Shown: positions 1-9,805, counted from the first letter of the stretch. The stretch is 64,000 nucleotides of DNA from Bacteroidales bacterium (GCA_021740625.1 JAIOZK010000019.1:23129-87128); one strand, 5' to 3'. The notes: generated by a model from the sequence alone, not told the origin. Program-made: numbers and translations.

Positions 1-40
1 AAAGCCTTGAAGGCTTCTATCTTCAAAGCTTTTCGGCTTG

Positions 41-113
<73 letters not shown>

Positions 114-260
114 TCTGGTATGCAAAATTACGAATTATTTTACAGAAATTGCTGAAACATGCCCCCCTGACATTTTATTGACAGGCCATATGCTGAACTG
201 ATGCCCCGCCTTTCTTTTCAGCCTTTGGAAGTGATCATGAAATTTGATAACTTCGTTAAC

Positions 261-1538
261 ATGAGTTTGAACATACCGCAAACAGAAAAAGAAAGGATTG
301 TTGTTGTGGGAGGTGGATTTGGCGGATTGAATTTCCTGAAGAAGATCAATCGTAAAAAATTCCAGATCGTACTGATCGATAAAAACAATTATCACAACTT
401 TCAGCCCCTCTTATACCAGGTGTCCATGGGTGGACTTGAGCCGGATTCCATCGCTTATCCTTTGCGGAAATATGTGAAAGGTCTTGGCAAAGAAGTATTC
501 TTCAGATTATGTGAACTGCAGGAGATCAAACCAAAAGAAAAAAAAGTCATTACTTCCAGAGGAGAACTGGAATACGAACATCTTGTAATGGCTGCAGGAA
601 GCCAGACCAATTTTTTTGGCAATGAAGCCATTAAGAATTATGGCCTGGAACTGAAGTCAGTACCCAATGCGCTCGATATCAGGAGTATTGTATTGCAAAA
701 CCTGGAAATGGCCCTTATGACCGATGACAAAGAAGAACGCAAAAAACTGCTGAACTTTGTGATCGTGGGTGGCGGTCCTACCGGTGTTGAGCTTGCCGGT
801 GCCCTGAGCGAACTGAAGAAATTTGTTTTCCGAAAAGAATATCATGACCTCGACATCAGCGAAATGAACATCTACCTGCTGGAGGGAATGGACCGCTTGC
901 TGGGCAGCATGTCGGAAAAGGCATCGCAAAAAACTTACCAGTATCTCGAAAAACTGGGTACCAGAATATTCCTCAATACCATGGTTGAAGATTATGATGG
1001 AGAAAAGGTTCACACTGGAGATGACAACTTCATTGCTTCCTTTAATCTGATCTGGACAGCCGGGGTAAAAGGCTGGGTACCCAAAGGGATCCCGGATAAT
1101 CTCATCGCAAAGGGGAACCGCATCAAAGTAAATAAATACTGCCAGGCAGAAGGCATCGACAATCTTTTTGTGATCGGGGATGCCGCAGCCATGATCAGCA
1201 AAGAAAGTACCAACGGCCATCCCATGCTGGCGCAGGTTGCCATTCAAATGGGAAAACAGGTGGCCCAAAACCTGAACCGAATTAAAAAAGGAAAAGAACC
1301 CGAAGCTTTTCATTACAATGACAAAGGCGTGATGGCCACCATCGGCAGAAAGAAAGCAGTTGCAGATTTCAAAACCCTGAAACTGCAGGGATTTCTTGCA
1401 TGGATCGTATGGTTGTTCGTACATTTGATGTTCCTGGTGGGATACCAGAACAAACTGGTGGTGATGCTCAACTGGTTCATCGGATATGTGAATTACGACA
1501 GTCCTTTAAGACTGATCATCAGACCATTTAAAAAATAA
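261..1538 (+). CDS. ndh: Type II NADH dehydrogenase (NDH-2)
   Basis: This is a single-subunit, non-proton-pumping NADH:quinone oxidoreductase of 425 aa on the inner face of the membrane. It feeds electrons from NADH to quinone using FAD. The N-terminal dinucleotide motif GGGFGG (residues 17-22) binds FAD, a second Rossmann motif GGGPTG near residue 168 binds NADH, and NLFVIGDAA near residue 300 is the second FAD contact. The C-terminal 60 residues are hydrophobic or amphipathic (WIVWLFVHLMFLVGY), as expected for membrane attachment. In-frame starts also exist at 201 and 237. I chose 261 because family members begin only 10-15 residues before the GxGxxG strand. There is no clear ribosome binding site, which is common in Bacteroidota. 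The next gene starts 4 bp after the stop. Confidence 0.93.
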   Translation: MSLNIPQTEKERIVVVGGGFGGLNFLKKINRKKFQIVLIDKNNYHNFQPLLYQVSMGGLEPDSIAYPLRKYVKGLGKEVFFRLCELQEIKPKEKKVITSRGELEYEHLVMAAGSQTNFFGNEAIKNYGLELKSVPNALDIRSIVLQNLEMALMTDDKEERKKLLNFVIVGGGPTGVELAGALSELKKFVFRKEYHDLDISEMNIYLLEGMDRLLGSMSEKASQKTYQYLEKLGTRIFLNTMVEDYDGEKVHTGDDNFIASFNLIWTAGVKGWVPKGIPDNLIAKGNRIKVNKYCQAEGIDNLFVIGDAAAMISKESTNGHPMLAQVAIQMGKQVAQNLNRIKKGKEPEAFHYNDKGVMATIGRKKAVADFKTLKLQGFLAWIVWLFVHLMFLVGYQNKLVVMLNWFIGYVNYDSPLRLIIRPFKK

Positions 1539-1542
1539 TCAT

Positions 1543-2118
1543 ATGATCGATCAACTTGTACTGAAAAACAGGAGTTACAGGAGATTCTACGAAAATGACG
1601 CAATAGAAAGGGATACCCTGGAGGAATGGGTCAACCTGGCCCGGCTTTCACCCAGTGCTGCCAACCTGCAGCCTTTGCGCTTTTTTATTTCCCATCAGAG
1701 CGATACCAGTGATGTCATATTCCCGAAACTATCCTGGGCCGGCTATCTGAAAGAATGGCCGGGGCCTTTGAATGGCGAACGCCCGGCTGCATACATCATT
1801 ATCCTGGCCGACAAGAACAGTCCTAAACCGGCCGAATACGATGCGGGCATTGCAGCACAGAGTATTTTGCTGGGAGCCGTTGAGCTAGGATATGGCGGCT
1901 GTATCGTGGGTTCGGTAAAAAAAGATGAACTGTCCACAGCATTGTCAATTCCACAGAACCTCAAAATCATGCTGGTGCTGGCCCTGGGCAAACCCAGGGA
2001 GAAAGTAGTAACCGAGGACATGAAAGATGATGAAGACATTCAGTACTGGCGCGATGAGAGCAATATTCACCATGTACCCAAAAGAAAACTTTCAGACCTG
2101 ATCATCAATCCCGAATAA
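1543..2118 (+). CDS. Nitroreductase-family flavoprotein
   Basis: This 191-aa protein belongs to the FMN-dependent nitroreductase fold. It shows the N-terminal NRSYRRF stretch (residues 9-15), whose arginines contact the FMN phosphate, the LSPSAANLQP segment (about 35-44), and the GYGGCIVGSV segment near residue 117 that usually packs on FMN. Such enzymes reduce nitro compounds, quinones or flavins with NAD(P)H as homodimers, and the native substrate cannot be told from sequence. It lies 4 bp after ndh and 3 bp before the GH18 gene, so the three are probably co-transcribed, although a shared pathway is not evident. Confidence 0.88.
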   Translation: MIDQLVLKNRSYRRFYENDAIERDTLEEWVNLARLSPSAANLQPLRFFISHQSDTSDVIFPKLSWAGYLKEWPGPLNGERPAAYIIILADKNSPKPAEYDAGIAAQSILLGAVELGYGGCIVGSVKKDELSTALSIPQNLKIMLVLALGKPREKVVTEDMKDDEDIQYWRDESNIHHVPKRKLSDLIINPE

Positions 2119-2121
2119 GCT

Positions 2122-3900
2122 ATGAAATATTACATTCCCTTGATACTGTCCTTCCTTTGTATGAATCTTTTTTCACAAAGTTTCATTCCACATTCAATCC
2201 ACCAGGAAGAGTCTGATTATTATAGAAAGAATTGGAAGAATCAATATGCAACAAAAATTCAAAATTCAAAATACAGAATACAAAATTATGTGCCCCATGA
2301 AAGTTGCCAATTAAACAAAACCGTCTTCGGCTACCACCCTTACTGGATGACAAACACATATTTTAATTACCAGTGGGACCTGCTTTCCGATCTATGTTAT
2401 TTTTCTTATGAAGTAGATCCTGCTAGCGGTGATCCTGTTACCACCCACAACTGGCTCACGGCAGATGCCGTGGATTCGGCCCTGGCAAACGGAACAAGAG
2501 CTCACCTTTGCGTGACTTTGTTTTCATCTCACTCGATTTTTTTTATTGATCCCGACGCACAACAAAATCTCATTGATAATCTGATCTGGTATATCCAGGA
2601 AAGGGAAGCCCATGGTGTAAACCTGGATTTTGAGGCTGTGCCCTATTCTCTTATCGAGGATTATCAGGATTTCATCATGGATTTTTCGGATCAGTTCCAT
2701 GCTGCCATGCCCGAAGGATTGGTAAGCATTGCCATGCCCGCAGTCGACTGGAGCGGTGAATTTGATGTTGCCCTGTTGAGCGATTACATCGACCTTTTCA
2801 TGATCATGGGATATGATTACTACTGGAACGGCAGCGCTGAAGCCGGTCCTGTATCCCCGCTTTACAGCCTGGCTGACAACTATGACTACAACCTCAGCCG
2901 TACCATTTCATATTATCAGTCGGAAGGAATGCCGCTGGAAAAAATGTTACTCGGACAACCTTATTATGCCCGTCAGTGGCCGACTGAGGGACCGGTGCCG
3001 CCATCCAGCACAACGGGAAATGGTACTGCCTATACATATGCCAACATACAAAACAATGTTAGCGGCCATTACACCCCCGAAAACCGGCACTGGGAAGAAA
3101 ACTCCTTTTCGAATTACTATGCATTCGAGAGCAACGGATGGAAGCAGTGCTTCCTGGAAGAGCCTTACGGTTTGGGCAAAAGATATGATATTGTGAACCG
3201 CAGGCAGCTTGCCGGAATTGGTATCTGGGCGTTGGGATATGATGATGGATATCCGGAACTTTGGCAACTGATAGCAGATAAATTCAGTAATTCTGCACCT
3301 GATATTATCTCCGATACCATTTATGATTCGGGCGGCCCTGCATGGAATTATTACAATAATGAAAACTATCACTATGTCATTGGTTCCGAAGACGCAGATC
3401 TGCTCACCCTCGACTTTTACGGGCTTTCACTGGAATCAGGATATGATTCATTGTGGATTTTCGATGGCCCGGATACTTTGGCCCCATTGATTGGAAGTTA
3501 TTCAGGAATTGAAGTCCCGCCCATGATCAATACCACACAGCCCTTTGCCTGCCTGCAATTCAAAAGTGATGCAGGGGTGAGGGAAGAAGGATGGAAAGCA
3601 GTCTATCATTATGTCTGGTACTCGAATGTGGATGAATATCCATTCAGCATGGAAAAAGTGTTTCCAAATCCCTTCTCTGAGAAAATAAATCTGAGAATCA
3701 AGTCTGAAAGCACCAAAAAAACCGAAATAATAATACTGGATATACACGGTCGAAAACATCTGCAAGAGACCGTTACACTTTTTGAAGGAATAAATGAGAT
3801 CACATTAAGGGGCACAAGCCTGAAACCCGGCATTTACTTTTTACAATTACAATCCGATGATCAAATCTCAATCTCGAAAAAGATCATCAAAACGCGTTAA
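2122..3900 (+). CDS. Secreted GH18 glycosidase with CUB and T9SS sorting domain
   Basis: This 592-aa exported protein starts with a signal peptide (residues 1-19). A glycoside hydrolase family 18 TIM barrel follows at about 60-395. Its active-site strand reads HGVNLDFE, so the first two acidic positions of the usual DxxDxDxE are replaced but the last Asp and the catalytic Glu171 are kept. The form resembles YaaH/SleL-type peptidoglycan or chitin-like hydrolases, and MGYDYYWNGS is the usual substrate strand. Residues about 400-500 look like a CUB-type beta sandwich (LWIFDGPD). The last 75 residues (VFPNPF to GIYFLQLQ) are a type A T9SS sorting domain. The linker after the signal peptide is A-rich and repeat-derived. 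The substrate is unknown. The 3' end overlaps the convergent gene by 14 bp. Confidence 0.87.
   Translation: MKYYIPLILSFLCMNLFSQSFIPHSIHQEESDYYRKNWKNQYATKIQNSKYRIQNYVPHESCQLNKTVFGYHPYWMTNTYFNYQWDLLSDLCYFSYEVDPASGDPVTTHNWLTADAVDSALANGTRAHLCVTLFSSHSIFFIDPDAQQNLIDNLIWYIQEREAHGVNLDFEAVPYSLIEDYQDFIMDFSDQFHAAMPEGLVSIAMPAVDWSGEFDVALLSDYIDLFMIMGYDYYWNGSAEAGPVSPLYSLADNYDYNLSRTISYYQSEGMPLEKMLLGQPYYARQWPTEGPVPPSSTTGNGTAYTYANIQNNVSGHYTPENRHWEENSFSNYYAFESNGWKQCFLEEPYGLGKRYDIVNRRQLAGIGIWALGYDDGYPELWQLIADKFSNSAPDIISDTIYDSGGPAWNYYNNENYHYVIGSEDADLLTLDFYGLSLESGYDSLWIFDGPDTLAPLIGSYSGIEVPPMINTTQPFACLQFKSDAGVREEGWKAVYHYVWYSNVDEYPFSMEKVFPNPFSEKINLRIKSESTKKTEIIILDIHGRKHLQETVTLFEGINEITLRGTSLKPGIYFLQLQSDDQISISKKIIKTR
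2253..2287. repeat. Intragenic copy of A-rich 'ttcaaaattcaaaa' repeat
   Basis: Tandem units of about 8 bp (aattcaaa, aatacaga) lie in frame inside the GH18 gene and encode the low-complexity linker KIQNSKYRIQN just after the signal peptide. The same type of unit occurs between genes near 23965 and between two tRNAs at 58883-58940. This suggests an in-frame insertion of a dispersed repeat, which is inference from sequence similarity only. Confidence 0.4.
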
Positions 3901-4750
3901 ATGACATCGACAATCCCAGCCACTGTACCGTTACGAATTCGTACAGGCTGTAGGGCAGGTGACCGTTGTAATACTGTAGTATCAGCCGTACGGGCTGGTT
4001 TTCTGGTTTCCCCATTTCAATCCCTGCCACAACGTTCAGGTTGGGGCGGTAATGATACTCCTCCAGGTATTTGGTATCGATTCCACCGATCCAGCGAAAA
4101 CTTCTGTTGCGCAAAGGTTTTTCAAAATTAAAGCCAAGCTGGACGCTGGCCCTTTCGCGTTCGTAAGTTACATGGGTTACAATTCCCAATCCCCCGTAAA
4201 ATCTGAAAATACCTTTCTCCTGTGAAAACAAAATATCCGCCTGTTCATAGATCACAGGATTGATGTAATAACCCGGTACATTGTACCTGAAAATGAAATC
4301 ATCGCCAAGATGAGCCGATACATGCCAGTATCTTACCCGGATAGACACTTCCCCTTCGCGATAGCTGAACTGCCCACCCACTTTAAAATCATTGTTCAGC
4401 AGGTTGGACTGGAAAAAATCTTTCGGTCTCAAAAACTCGAATTGTGTAAAGGTAGTTGCCGCAATGCCGAACTCGAAACCATGATCGGCATCCTTTTCCC
4501 AGCGGAGGATCTCTCTTTGAAAACCAAGCGAGTAAGAAGCATAGATCTTGTCCTGAATTTCTTCATTAAACCAATACAAATACAAGCCGCCATAAATCTG
4601 GTTTTCGGTAGGATCGAGGTAAACAGGATCGAAATAATGACCTTTGGGAAGCCACTGGAAACTGTACCTTTTCTCCCCAACGGCTTGTGCAATAAGAAAC
4701 CCGGGAAACAAAACTATAAATAAAAGGAGTAGAATATTTCTGTCCATCAC
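3887..4750 (-). CDS. Probable outer-membrane protein, DUF1207-like
   Basis: This 287-aa protein has a clear signal peptide (MMDRNILLLLFIVLFPGFLIAQ). The remainder alternates aromatic and polar residues in short strands and ends in a hydrophobic strand with terminal Phe-Asn-Ala-Phe, which suggests a small outer-membrane beta barrel. The segment RYWHVSAHLGDDF (middle of the protein) resembles the most conserved piece of the DUF1207 family as I remember it, and that assignment is tentative. No enzymatic motif is visible. It is convergent with the GH18 gene and overlaps its last 14 bp, so it has its own promoter in the 284-bp gap to the right. Confidence 0.7.
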   Translation of the reverse strand: MMDRNILLLLFIVLFPGFLIAQAVGEKRYSFQWLPKGHYFDPVYLDPTENQIYGGLYLYWFNEEIQDKIYASYSLGFQREILRWEKDADHGFEFGIAATTFTQFEFLRPKDFFQSNLLNNDFKVGGQFSYREGEVSIRVRYWHVSAHLGDDFIFRYNVPGYYINPVIYEQADILFSQEKGIFRFYGGLGIVTHVTYERERASVQLGFNFEKPLRNRSFRWIGGIDTKYLEEYHYRPNLNVVAGIEMGKPENQPVRLILQYYNGHLPYSLYEFVTVQWLGLSMSFNAF

Positions 4751-4821
4751 AAACCGGGTTTGAAAGCCAAAAATACGATTTATTTATGATCGATCTTAAT
4801 GTTTGCACCCATGCTCATGAG

Positions 4822-4930
4822 GGTTTAACCGCAATGCACGCAGAGAAAGGTGCAAAGATCGCGAAGCATTAAACATTAAAATATAACCTTTGTGTACTTA
4901 ACAAGATCTTTGCGAACCTGGCGGTTAATC
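4822..4930. repeat. Imperfect inverted repeat upstream of mutA
   Basis: The arms TTAACCGC (4825-4832) and GCGGTTAA (4921-4928) match perfectly, and GCAAAGATC in the left arm is mirrored by GATCTTTGC in the right arm. The interior is AT-rich. The unit resembles dispersed non-coding repeats of Bacteroidota genomes ('cgcagagaaaggtgcaaagatcgcg' type). It makes up most of the 284-bp gap between the DUF1207-like gene and mutA and could form a long hairpin. No gene is seen in the gap. Confidence 0.6.
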
Positions 4931-4955
4931 AATTCTGTTAAATAATTAACAATGC

Positions 4956-4987
4956 TTCGCCTATCCCATTGAATTGTTGTAATTTTG
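4956..4987 (+). promoter_or_regulatory. Candidate mutAB promoter
   Basis: TAATTTTG at 4980-4987 fits the Bacteroidota -7 consensus TAnnTTTG exactly. TTCG at 4956-4959, 20 bp upstream, is a 3 of 4 match to the -33 TTTG. It lies 47 bp before the mutA start. No cobalamin riboswitch is visible in the leader. Confidence 0.42.
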
Positions 4988-5034
4988 CACTCCAATTGTA
5001 AAATAACACATTGATTTATAAAAGTTCAGTTTGA

Positions 5035-6924
5035 ATGAAGGATCAGGATAGCAAAAAAAATGAAAAGCTTTTCAGGGATTTTCCCCCGGTTTCGACAGAA
5101 GCCTGGAAAGAAAAGATCATCAAAGACCTGAAAGGCGCCGATTATGATAAAAAGCTGGTGTGGAAAACCGGAGAAGGATTTGAGGTACAGCCTTTCTATC
5201 GCTCTGAAGACCTGGAGGACCTGGAAAACCTCGATGTATTTCCTGGAGATTTTCCCTATGCAAGAAGCAACAAAAAAAACAATAACGACTGGCTGGTGCG
5301 TCAGGACATAAAAGTGAATGATATTCAGGTAGCAAACAAAAAAGCCCTGGATATCCTGATGAAAGGGATCACTTCACTTGGATTTGTTCTTCCTGAAAAG
5401 AAACCCACAGAAAAAGAAATTGAAGATATGCTGGAAAATATCTTCGCCGACAGTGTGGAATTGAATTACCTGGCTGGTGAATACCAGCTCGAGGTGGTAA
5501 AGATTATCAACAACCTGGTGAGGAAATACAACCGTGACCTGGAGAAAATAAAAGGCTCGGTGGACTATGATCCAATCGGCAATCTCTTGTTACGGGGTAA
5601 GTTCAGAAAGGGTGAGAACCTGGCATTTGCTAATATTTCCGATCTTCTGAAAGAGGCCAAACACCTCCCCAACTTTCACCTGGTCAGCATACAGGCAATT
5701 ATTTATAAGAATGCAGGGGCTTCCCTGGTGGAAGAACTTGCGTTTGCCCTGGCCCATGGCAATGAATACCTGAAGAAAATGATTGATCTGGGCCATGATG
5801 TGAACGAACTGGCCCCAAGGATCAAATTCAATTTCGGGCTGGGCAGCAACTACTTCTTGGAAATTGCCAAGATCAGGGCAGCCCGGATCTTATGGGCACA
5901 TATCGTCAATGCCTATGGCCCCGATAAGCCGGAAACAACCAGGATGTTCATCCATGCCGAGAATTCCGACTGGAACAAAACCCTGTACGACAATTATGTA
6001 AACATGCTTCGCACCACCACAGAAGCCATGTCGGGCAGCATCGCGGGGATAGACTCCATGACGGTTAAAGGATTCAACAGCATTTATGAAGATACAACGG
6101 ATTTTTCCGAACGCATTGCAAGAAACCAGCAATTGATACTCAAAGAAGAATCTTATTTCGATAAAGTGGTCGATCCGGCTGCAGGATCCTATTACATCGA
6201 AAACCTGACTCAATCTGTTTCCGAAGAAGCCTGGAAGATTTTCCTGGAAATGGATGATGAAGGAGGATTTCTGCAAAGCCTGAAAAATGGCTATGTGCAG
6301 GATAAGATCAAAAATTCTGTCCGGAAAAAAGACATGGCCATTGCGACACGCAAGATCAGCGTGCTGGGAACCAACCAGTATCCGGGATATGACGAGAAGA
6401 TCGAAAAGGAAATGGATGAATCCTTGTTTGAGCCGCTCGATCTGACAGAAAATGATGCCATCATAGAAAGCCTGAAACCTTACCGCGGTTCACAATCTTT
6501 TGAAAAGGTACGCTATGCCACCGATAAGTTCTCCCTGAAAAACAAGCGGCCTTCCGTATTTCTGCTAACATATGGCAACCTGGCCATGCGCAGGGCCCGG
6601 GCACAGTTTTCAGGAAACTTCTTTGCCTGTGCCGGTTTCAAGATCATCGACAACAATGGCTTTTCTTCGGCCAGCGAAGGCGTAAAAGCAGCCAGGAAGG
6701 CAAATGCCGATATCGTGGTGCTTTGCAGCTCAGATGAAGAATATGCACAGCTTGCCCCCGAAGCAAAAGAACTGCTTGGCAGTGAAAAAATCCTTGTTGT
6801 TGCGGGTTATCCCAAAAACATCATGGAAGATTTAAAAGCCAGAGGGATTTCGAACTTCATCCACATCAAATCAAATGTACTGGAAACCCTCAGGAAATTT
6901 CAGAAAGAATTGAAAATCAATTAA
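5035..6924 (+). CDS. mutA: Methylmalonyl-CoA mutase small (beta) subunit
   Basis: This is the non-catalytic partner of the B12-dependent methylmalonyl-CoA mutase heterodimer, which interconverts methylmalonyl-CoA and succinyl-CoA in propionate metabolism. At 629 aa it has the usual length for the small subunit. The TIM-barrel region (about 60-480) aligns in character with MutB (for instance DPAAGSYYIENLT against [13 protein letters not shown]). The C-terminal 130 residues keep a Rossmann-like fold, but the cobalamin-binding DxHxxG motif is absent, which is normal for this subunit and not a defect. It is followed after 39 bp by mutB on the same strand, so the two form an operon. No meaB chaperone or epimerase gene lies in the window. 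Confidence 0.95.
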   Translation: MKDQDSKKNEKLFRDFPPVSTEAWKEKIIKDLKGADYDKKLVWKTGEGFEVQPFYRSEDLEDLENLDVFPGDFPYARSNKKNNNDWLVRQDIKVNDIQVANKKALDILMKGITSLGFVLPEKKPTEKEIEDMLENIFADSVELNYLAGEYQLEVVKIINNLVRKYNRDLEKIKGSVDYDPIGNLLLRGKFRKGENLAFANISDLLKEAKHLPNFHLVSIQAIIYKNAGASLVEELAFALAHGNEYLKKMIDLGHDVNELAPRIKFNFGLGSNYFLEIAKIRAARILWAHIVNAYGPDKPETTRMFIHAENSDWNKTLYDNYVNMLRTTTEAMSGSIAGIDSMTVKGFNSIYEDTTDFSERIARNQQLILKEESYFDKVVDPAAGSYYIENLTQSVSEEAWKIFLEMDDEGGFLQSLKNGYVQDKIKNSVRKKDMAIATRKISVLGTNQYPGYDEKIEKEMDESLFEPLDLTENDAIIESLKPYRGSQSFEKVRYATDKFSLKNKRPSVFLLTYGNLAMRRARAQFSGNFFACAGFKIIDNNGFSSASEGVKAARKANADIVVLCSSDEEYAQLAPEAKELLGSEKILVVAGYPKNIMEDLKARGISNFIHIKSNVLETLRKFQKELKIN

Positions 6925-6963
6925 GGCAGGAATTATCAGAAGAATACTTGAAAATACCAGATT

Positions 6964-9120
6964 ATGAAGCCGAACTTTAAAAATATAGACATCAATCGCT
7001 CCCCGAAATCAAAGCTTTCAGCGAACGAATGGGAGAAAGAGAACAAAATAGCAGCCGACTGGAAAACCCCTTCCCTGATCAATGTGAAACCGGTTTATAC
7101 CAAAGAAGACCTGAAGGAGATGGAGCACCTGGAATATGCTGCTGGACTGGCGCCTTTCCTCAGGGGGCCCTACTCCACCATGTATGTTACCCGTCCCTGG
7201 ACCATCAGGCAGTATGCCGGTTTTTCCACAGCAGAAGAATCCAATGCCTTTTACCGCAGGAACCTGGCAGCCGGACAAAAGGGTTTGTCGGTGGCTTTCG
7301 ACCTGGCTACACACCGCGGATATGATTCAGATCATGACCGGGTTGTGGGTGATGTCGGTAAAGCCGGTGTGGCCATTGATTCCATTCTCGACATGGAAGT
7401 TCTTTTCAATGAGATCCCCCTGAACAAAATGTCGGTTTCCATGACCATGAACGGGGCTGTTCTGCCTGTGATGGCATTTTATATTGTGGCCGGACTGGAA
7501 CAGGGAGCCAAACTGGAAGAACTTTCAGGAACCATCCAGAATGATATCCTGAAGGAGTTCATGGTAAGAAACACCTATATTTATCCGCCTCTGCCTTCTA
7601 TGCGCATCATTGCCGATATTTTCAAGTTTACCTCAGAAAAGATGCCCAGGTTCAACTCCATCAGTGTAAGCGGTTATCATATGCAGGAAGCAGGTGCCAC
7701 ACCCGACATTGAGCTGGCATACACCCTGGCCGACGGGCTGGAATACCTGAGGACGGGCGTTAATGCAGGCCTTGACATCGATTCTTTTGCACCGCGCATT
7801 TCCTTTTTCTGGGCCATTGGCATGAACCATTTCATGGAGATTGCCAAGATGCGCGCCGGCAGGATGCTCTGGGCCAAACTTGTAAAAAAATTCAATCCCA
7901 AAAATCCCAAATCCATGGCCTTGCGGACGCACTGCCAGACTTCGGGATGGAGCCTGACCGAGCAGGATCCCTTCAACAATGTGGCTCGAACCTGTATTGA
8001 GGCCATGGGAGCTACCCTGGGCCACACACAATCTCTGCATACCAATGCACTGGATGAAGCCATTGCATTGCCCACCGATTTTTCAGCAAGGATTGCAAGA
8101 AATACCCAAATATATTTACAGGAAGAAACTGAAATCTGCAGGCAGGTCGATCCCTGGGCAGGCTCTTATTATGTTGAATACCTCACCCAACAGATCGCGC
8201 AAAGGGCATGGGAGCACATACAGGAAGTAGAAAGCCTGGGTGGTATGGCCAAAGCCATCGAAACTGGCTTGCCCAAAATGAGGATAGAAGAAGCTTCGGC
8301 AAGAAAACAGGCCAGGATTGATTCAAACAAAGATATCATTGTAGGCATCAACAAATACCGACTGGAGAAAGAAGATCCGATAGAAACCCTTGAGGTAGAC
8401 AATACCGCGGTGCGGGAATCCCAGATCAAAAGACTTGAAAAACTAAGAGCAGAAAGAAACAATGATGAAGTGCAGAAAGCCCTGGATACCATTACCGAAG
8501 CATGCAAAACCGGTGAGGGAAATTTGCTGGAACTTTCGGTAGATGCGGCCAGAAAACGTGCTTCATTGGGAGAAATTTCGTATGCTTGTGAAAAAGTTTA
8601 CGGTAGGTATAAAGCAGTCATCAGAAGTATTTCAGGCGTGTATTCATCAGAATCAAAAGACAACGAAACATTCAGCAAGGCCGTGGAACTGGCGGATCAT
8701 TTTGCAGAACTGGAAGGTCGCAGGCCCAGAATCATGGTTGCCAAAATGGGACAGGACGGTCACGACCGTGGAGAGAAAGTAGTAGCCACCGGATTTGCCG
8801 ATATAGGCTTTGACGTGGACATCGGTCCCCTCTTTCAGACACCGGCAGAAGCAGCTCGCCAGGCAGTGGAAAATGATGTGCATATCCTGGGCGTTTCCAG
8901 CCTGGCAGCAGGTCATAAAACACTTGTTCCACAGGTGATAGAAGAACTCAAGAAACTCGGCAGGGAAGACATTATGGTGATCGTGGGCGGTGTAATCCCA
9001 CACCAGGATTACGACTTCCTCTACAAAGCCGGCGCAATGGCCATTTTTGGACCCGGCACCGTGATTCCGGAAGCAGGTGTGAAATTGCTGGAGATTTTGA
9101 TTGAGGCAAGGGAGGAGTAG
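6964..9120 (+). CDS. mutB: Methylmalonyl-CoA mutase large (alpha) subunit
   Basis: This is the catalytic, adenosylcobalamin-binding subunit (718 aa, normal length). The N-terminal TIM barrel (about 40-560) carries the substrate-site segments [12 protein letters not shown] and [11 protein letters not shown]. The C-terminal B12 domain has the base-off DxHxxG motif as GQDGHDRG, with His600 as the lower cobalt ligand, followed by the expected [12 protein letters not shown] and GGVIP segments. With MutA it carries out the reversible succinyl-CoA/methylmalonyl-CoA rearrangement. The stop codon is TAG and is followed directly by a GGCAGTG-rich repeat, a pattern shared with three other genes here. 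Confidence 0.97.
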   Translation: MKPNFKNIDINRSPKSKLSANEWEKENKIAADWKTPSLINVKPVYTKEDLKEMEHLEYAAGLAPFLRGPYSTMYVTRPWTIRQYAGFSTAEESNAFYRRNLAAGQKGLSVAFDLATHRGYDSDHDRVVGDVGKAGVAIDSILDMEVLFNEIPLNKMSVSMTMNGAVLPVMAFYIVAGLEQGAKLEELSGTIQNDILKEFMVRNTYIYPPLPSMRIIADIFKFTSEKMPRFNSISVSGYHMQEAGATPDIELAYTLADGLEYLRTGVNAGLDIDSFAPRISFFWAIGMNHFMEIAKMRAGRMLWAKLVKKFNPKNPKSMALRTHCQTSGWSLTEQDPFNNVARTCIEAMGATLGHTQSLHTNALDEAIALPTDFSARIARNTQIYLQEETEICRQVDPWAGSYYVEYLTQQIAQRAWEHIQEVESLGGMAKAIETGLPKMRIEEASARKQARIDSNKDIIVGINKYRLEKEDPIETLEVDNTAVRESQIKRLEKLRAERNNDEVQKALDTITEACKTGEGNLLELSVDAARKRASLGEISYACEKVYGRYKAVIRSISGVYSSESKDNETFSKAVELADHFAELEGRRPRIMVAKMGQDGHDRGEKVVATGFADIGFDVDIGPLFQTPAEAARQAVENDVHILGVSSLAAGHKTLVPQVIEELKKLGREDIMVIVGGVIPHQDYDFLYKAGAMAIFGPGTVIPEAGVKLLEILIEAREE

Positions 9121-9234
9121 TTGGTAGTGGCAGTGGGCAGTAGCAGTGGCAGTGGGCAGTGGATCGTGCTGGCAGGCAGTCTGGAGAATCTGCTTTCCCC
9201 AACCTGCAACCTGGAACCTGCAACCATCTCTTCA
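9118..9234. repeat. GGCAGTG / AACCTGC repeat array at the mutB stop codon
   Basis: Directly after the TAG of mutB come several imperfect GGCAGTG units (about 9127-9161) and then AACCTGC units (9200-9234: AACCTGCAACC, GGAACCTGCAACC). The same vocabulary appears after metH (47291), the CWC gene (48505) and the S9 peptidase (56752), each time starting at a TAG stop. It fills half of the 220-bp gap before the next gene. No ORF or RNA family is recognised. Confidence 0.6.
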
Positions 9235-9311
9235 TATATAATATTTCCCGATTTATTTTGTTATTATCCCAATTAAGAATGATTACACATTCATGAATCA
9301 AAATATATTCA

Positions 9312-9319
9312 TATCTTTG
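9312..9319 (+). promoter_or_regulatory. Candidate -7 promoter element
   Basis: TATCTTTG matches the Bacteroidota TAnnTTTG element exactly and lies 21 bp before the start of the small membrane protein gene. The -33 region is weak (no TTTG at 19-20 bp), so the call rests on one element only. Confidence 0.32.
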
Positions 9320-9340
9320 TGTTAAATTATTAACAAGCAG

Positions 9341-9706
9341 ATGAAGCTAGACCCCAAAATACGCAAATACCTTTCAGTAATAATCGCAGCAACTGTGCTG
9401 TGGATATTTCTGGGTTCGCTGATTAATTTTCATCAGCATCGTATCTGGGGCAAGCAACTCATCGAAGAAGTCAGCCCGGTGATCAAACCCAAGGATGAAA
9501 AAACCTTGTCCGTTCATTTCACGAACATTGAAGACAAACAGGAGCAGCACACCTACTTCTATTCCGTTATTTTTATGGCCCTGCTGTTCTCGATCATCGG
9601 TTATCTGATAAACTGGAGAAAGATTTTTTATCCTTCTTTCATTCAATCCATCAAGATTTCTGAATTTCCGAATTATGAGAAATTCAGGGGTCCTCCTGCA
9701 GCTTAA
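9341..9706 (+). CDS. Hypothetical two-TM membrane protein
   Basis: I do not recognise a family for this 121-aa protein. It has two hydrophobic segments, about residues 12-28 (VIIAATVLWIFLGSLI) and 77-93 (VIFMALLFSIIGYLI), separated by a charged loop of about 45 residues that is probably periplasmic. A short basic C-terminal tail (NWRKIFYP onwards) is probably cytoplasmic. There is no lipobox or cleavable signal. It stands 99 bp before the HmuY-like gene on the same strand, which does not by itself imply a link to heme uptake. Confidence 0.65.
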   Translation: MKLDPKIRKYLSVIIAATVLWIFLGSLINFHQHRIWGKQLIEEVSPVIKPKDEKTLSVHFTNIEDKQEQHTYFYSVIFMALLFSIIGYLINWRKIFYPSFIQSIKISEFPNYEKFRGPPAA

Positions 9707-9805
9707 TTCCAGGATCTTTTCCTGATCATTCCCCTTTTGCATGGGCAGAACTGCCTTTTGCGACAATTTTCATTTTTTTAAAATCAATCAATTAAATATA
9801 AAATC

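Noticed and set aside
5035..6924. Methylmalonyl-CoA mutase small subunit without DxHxxG taken as a broken B12 site
   Set aside because: Loss of the cobalamin motif is normal in the small subunit; the partner subunit carries it.
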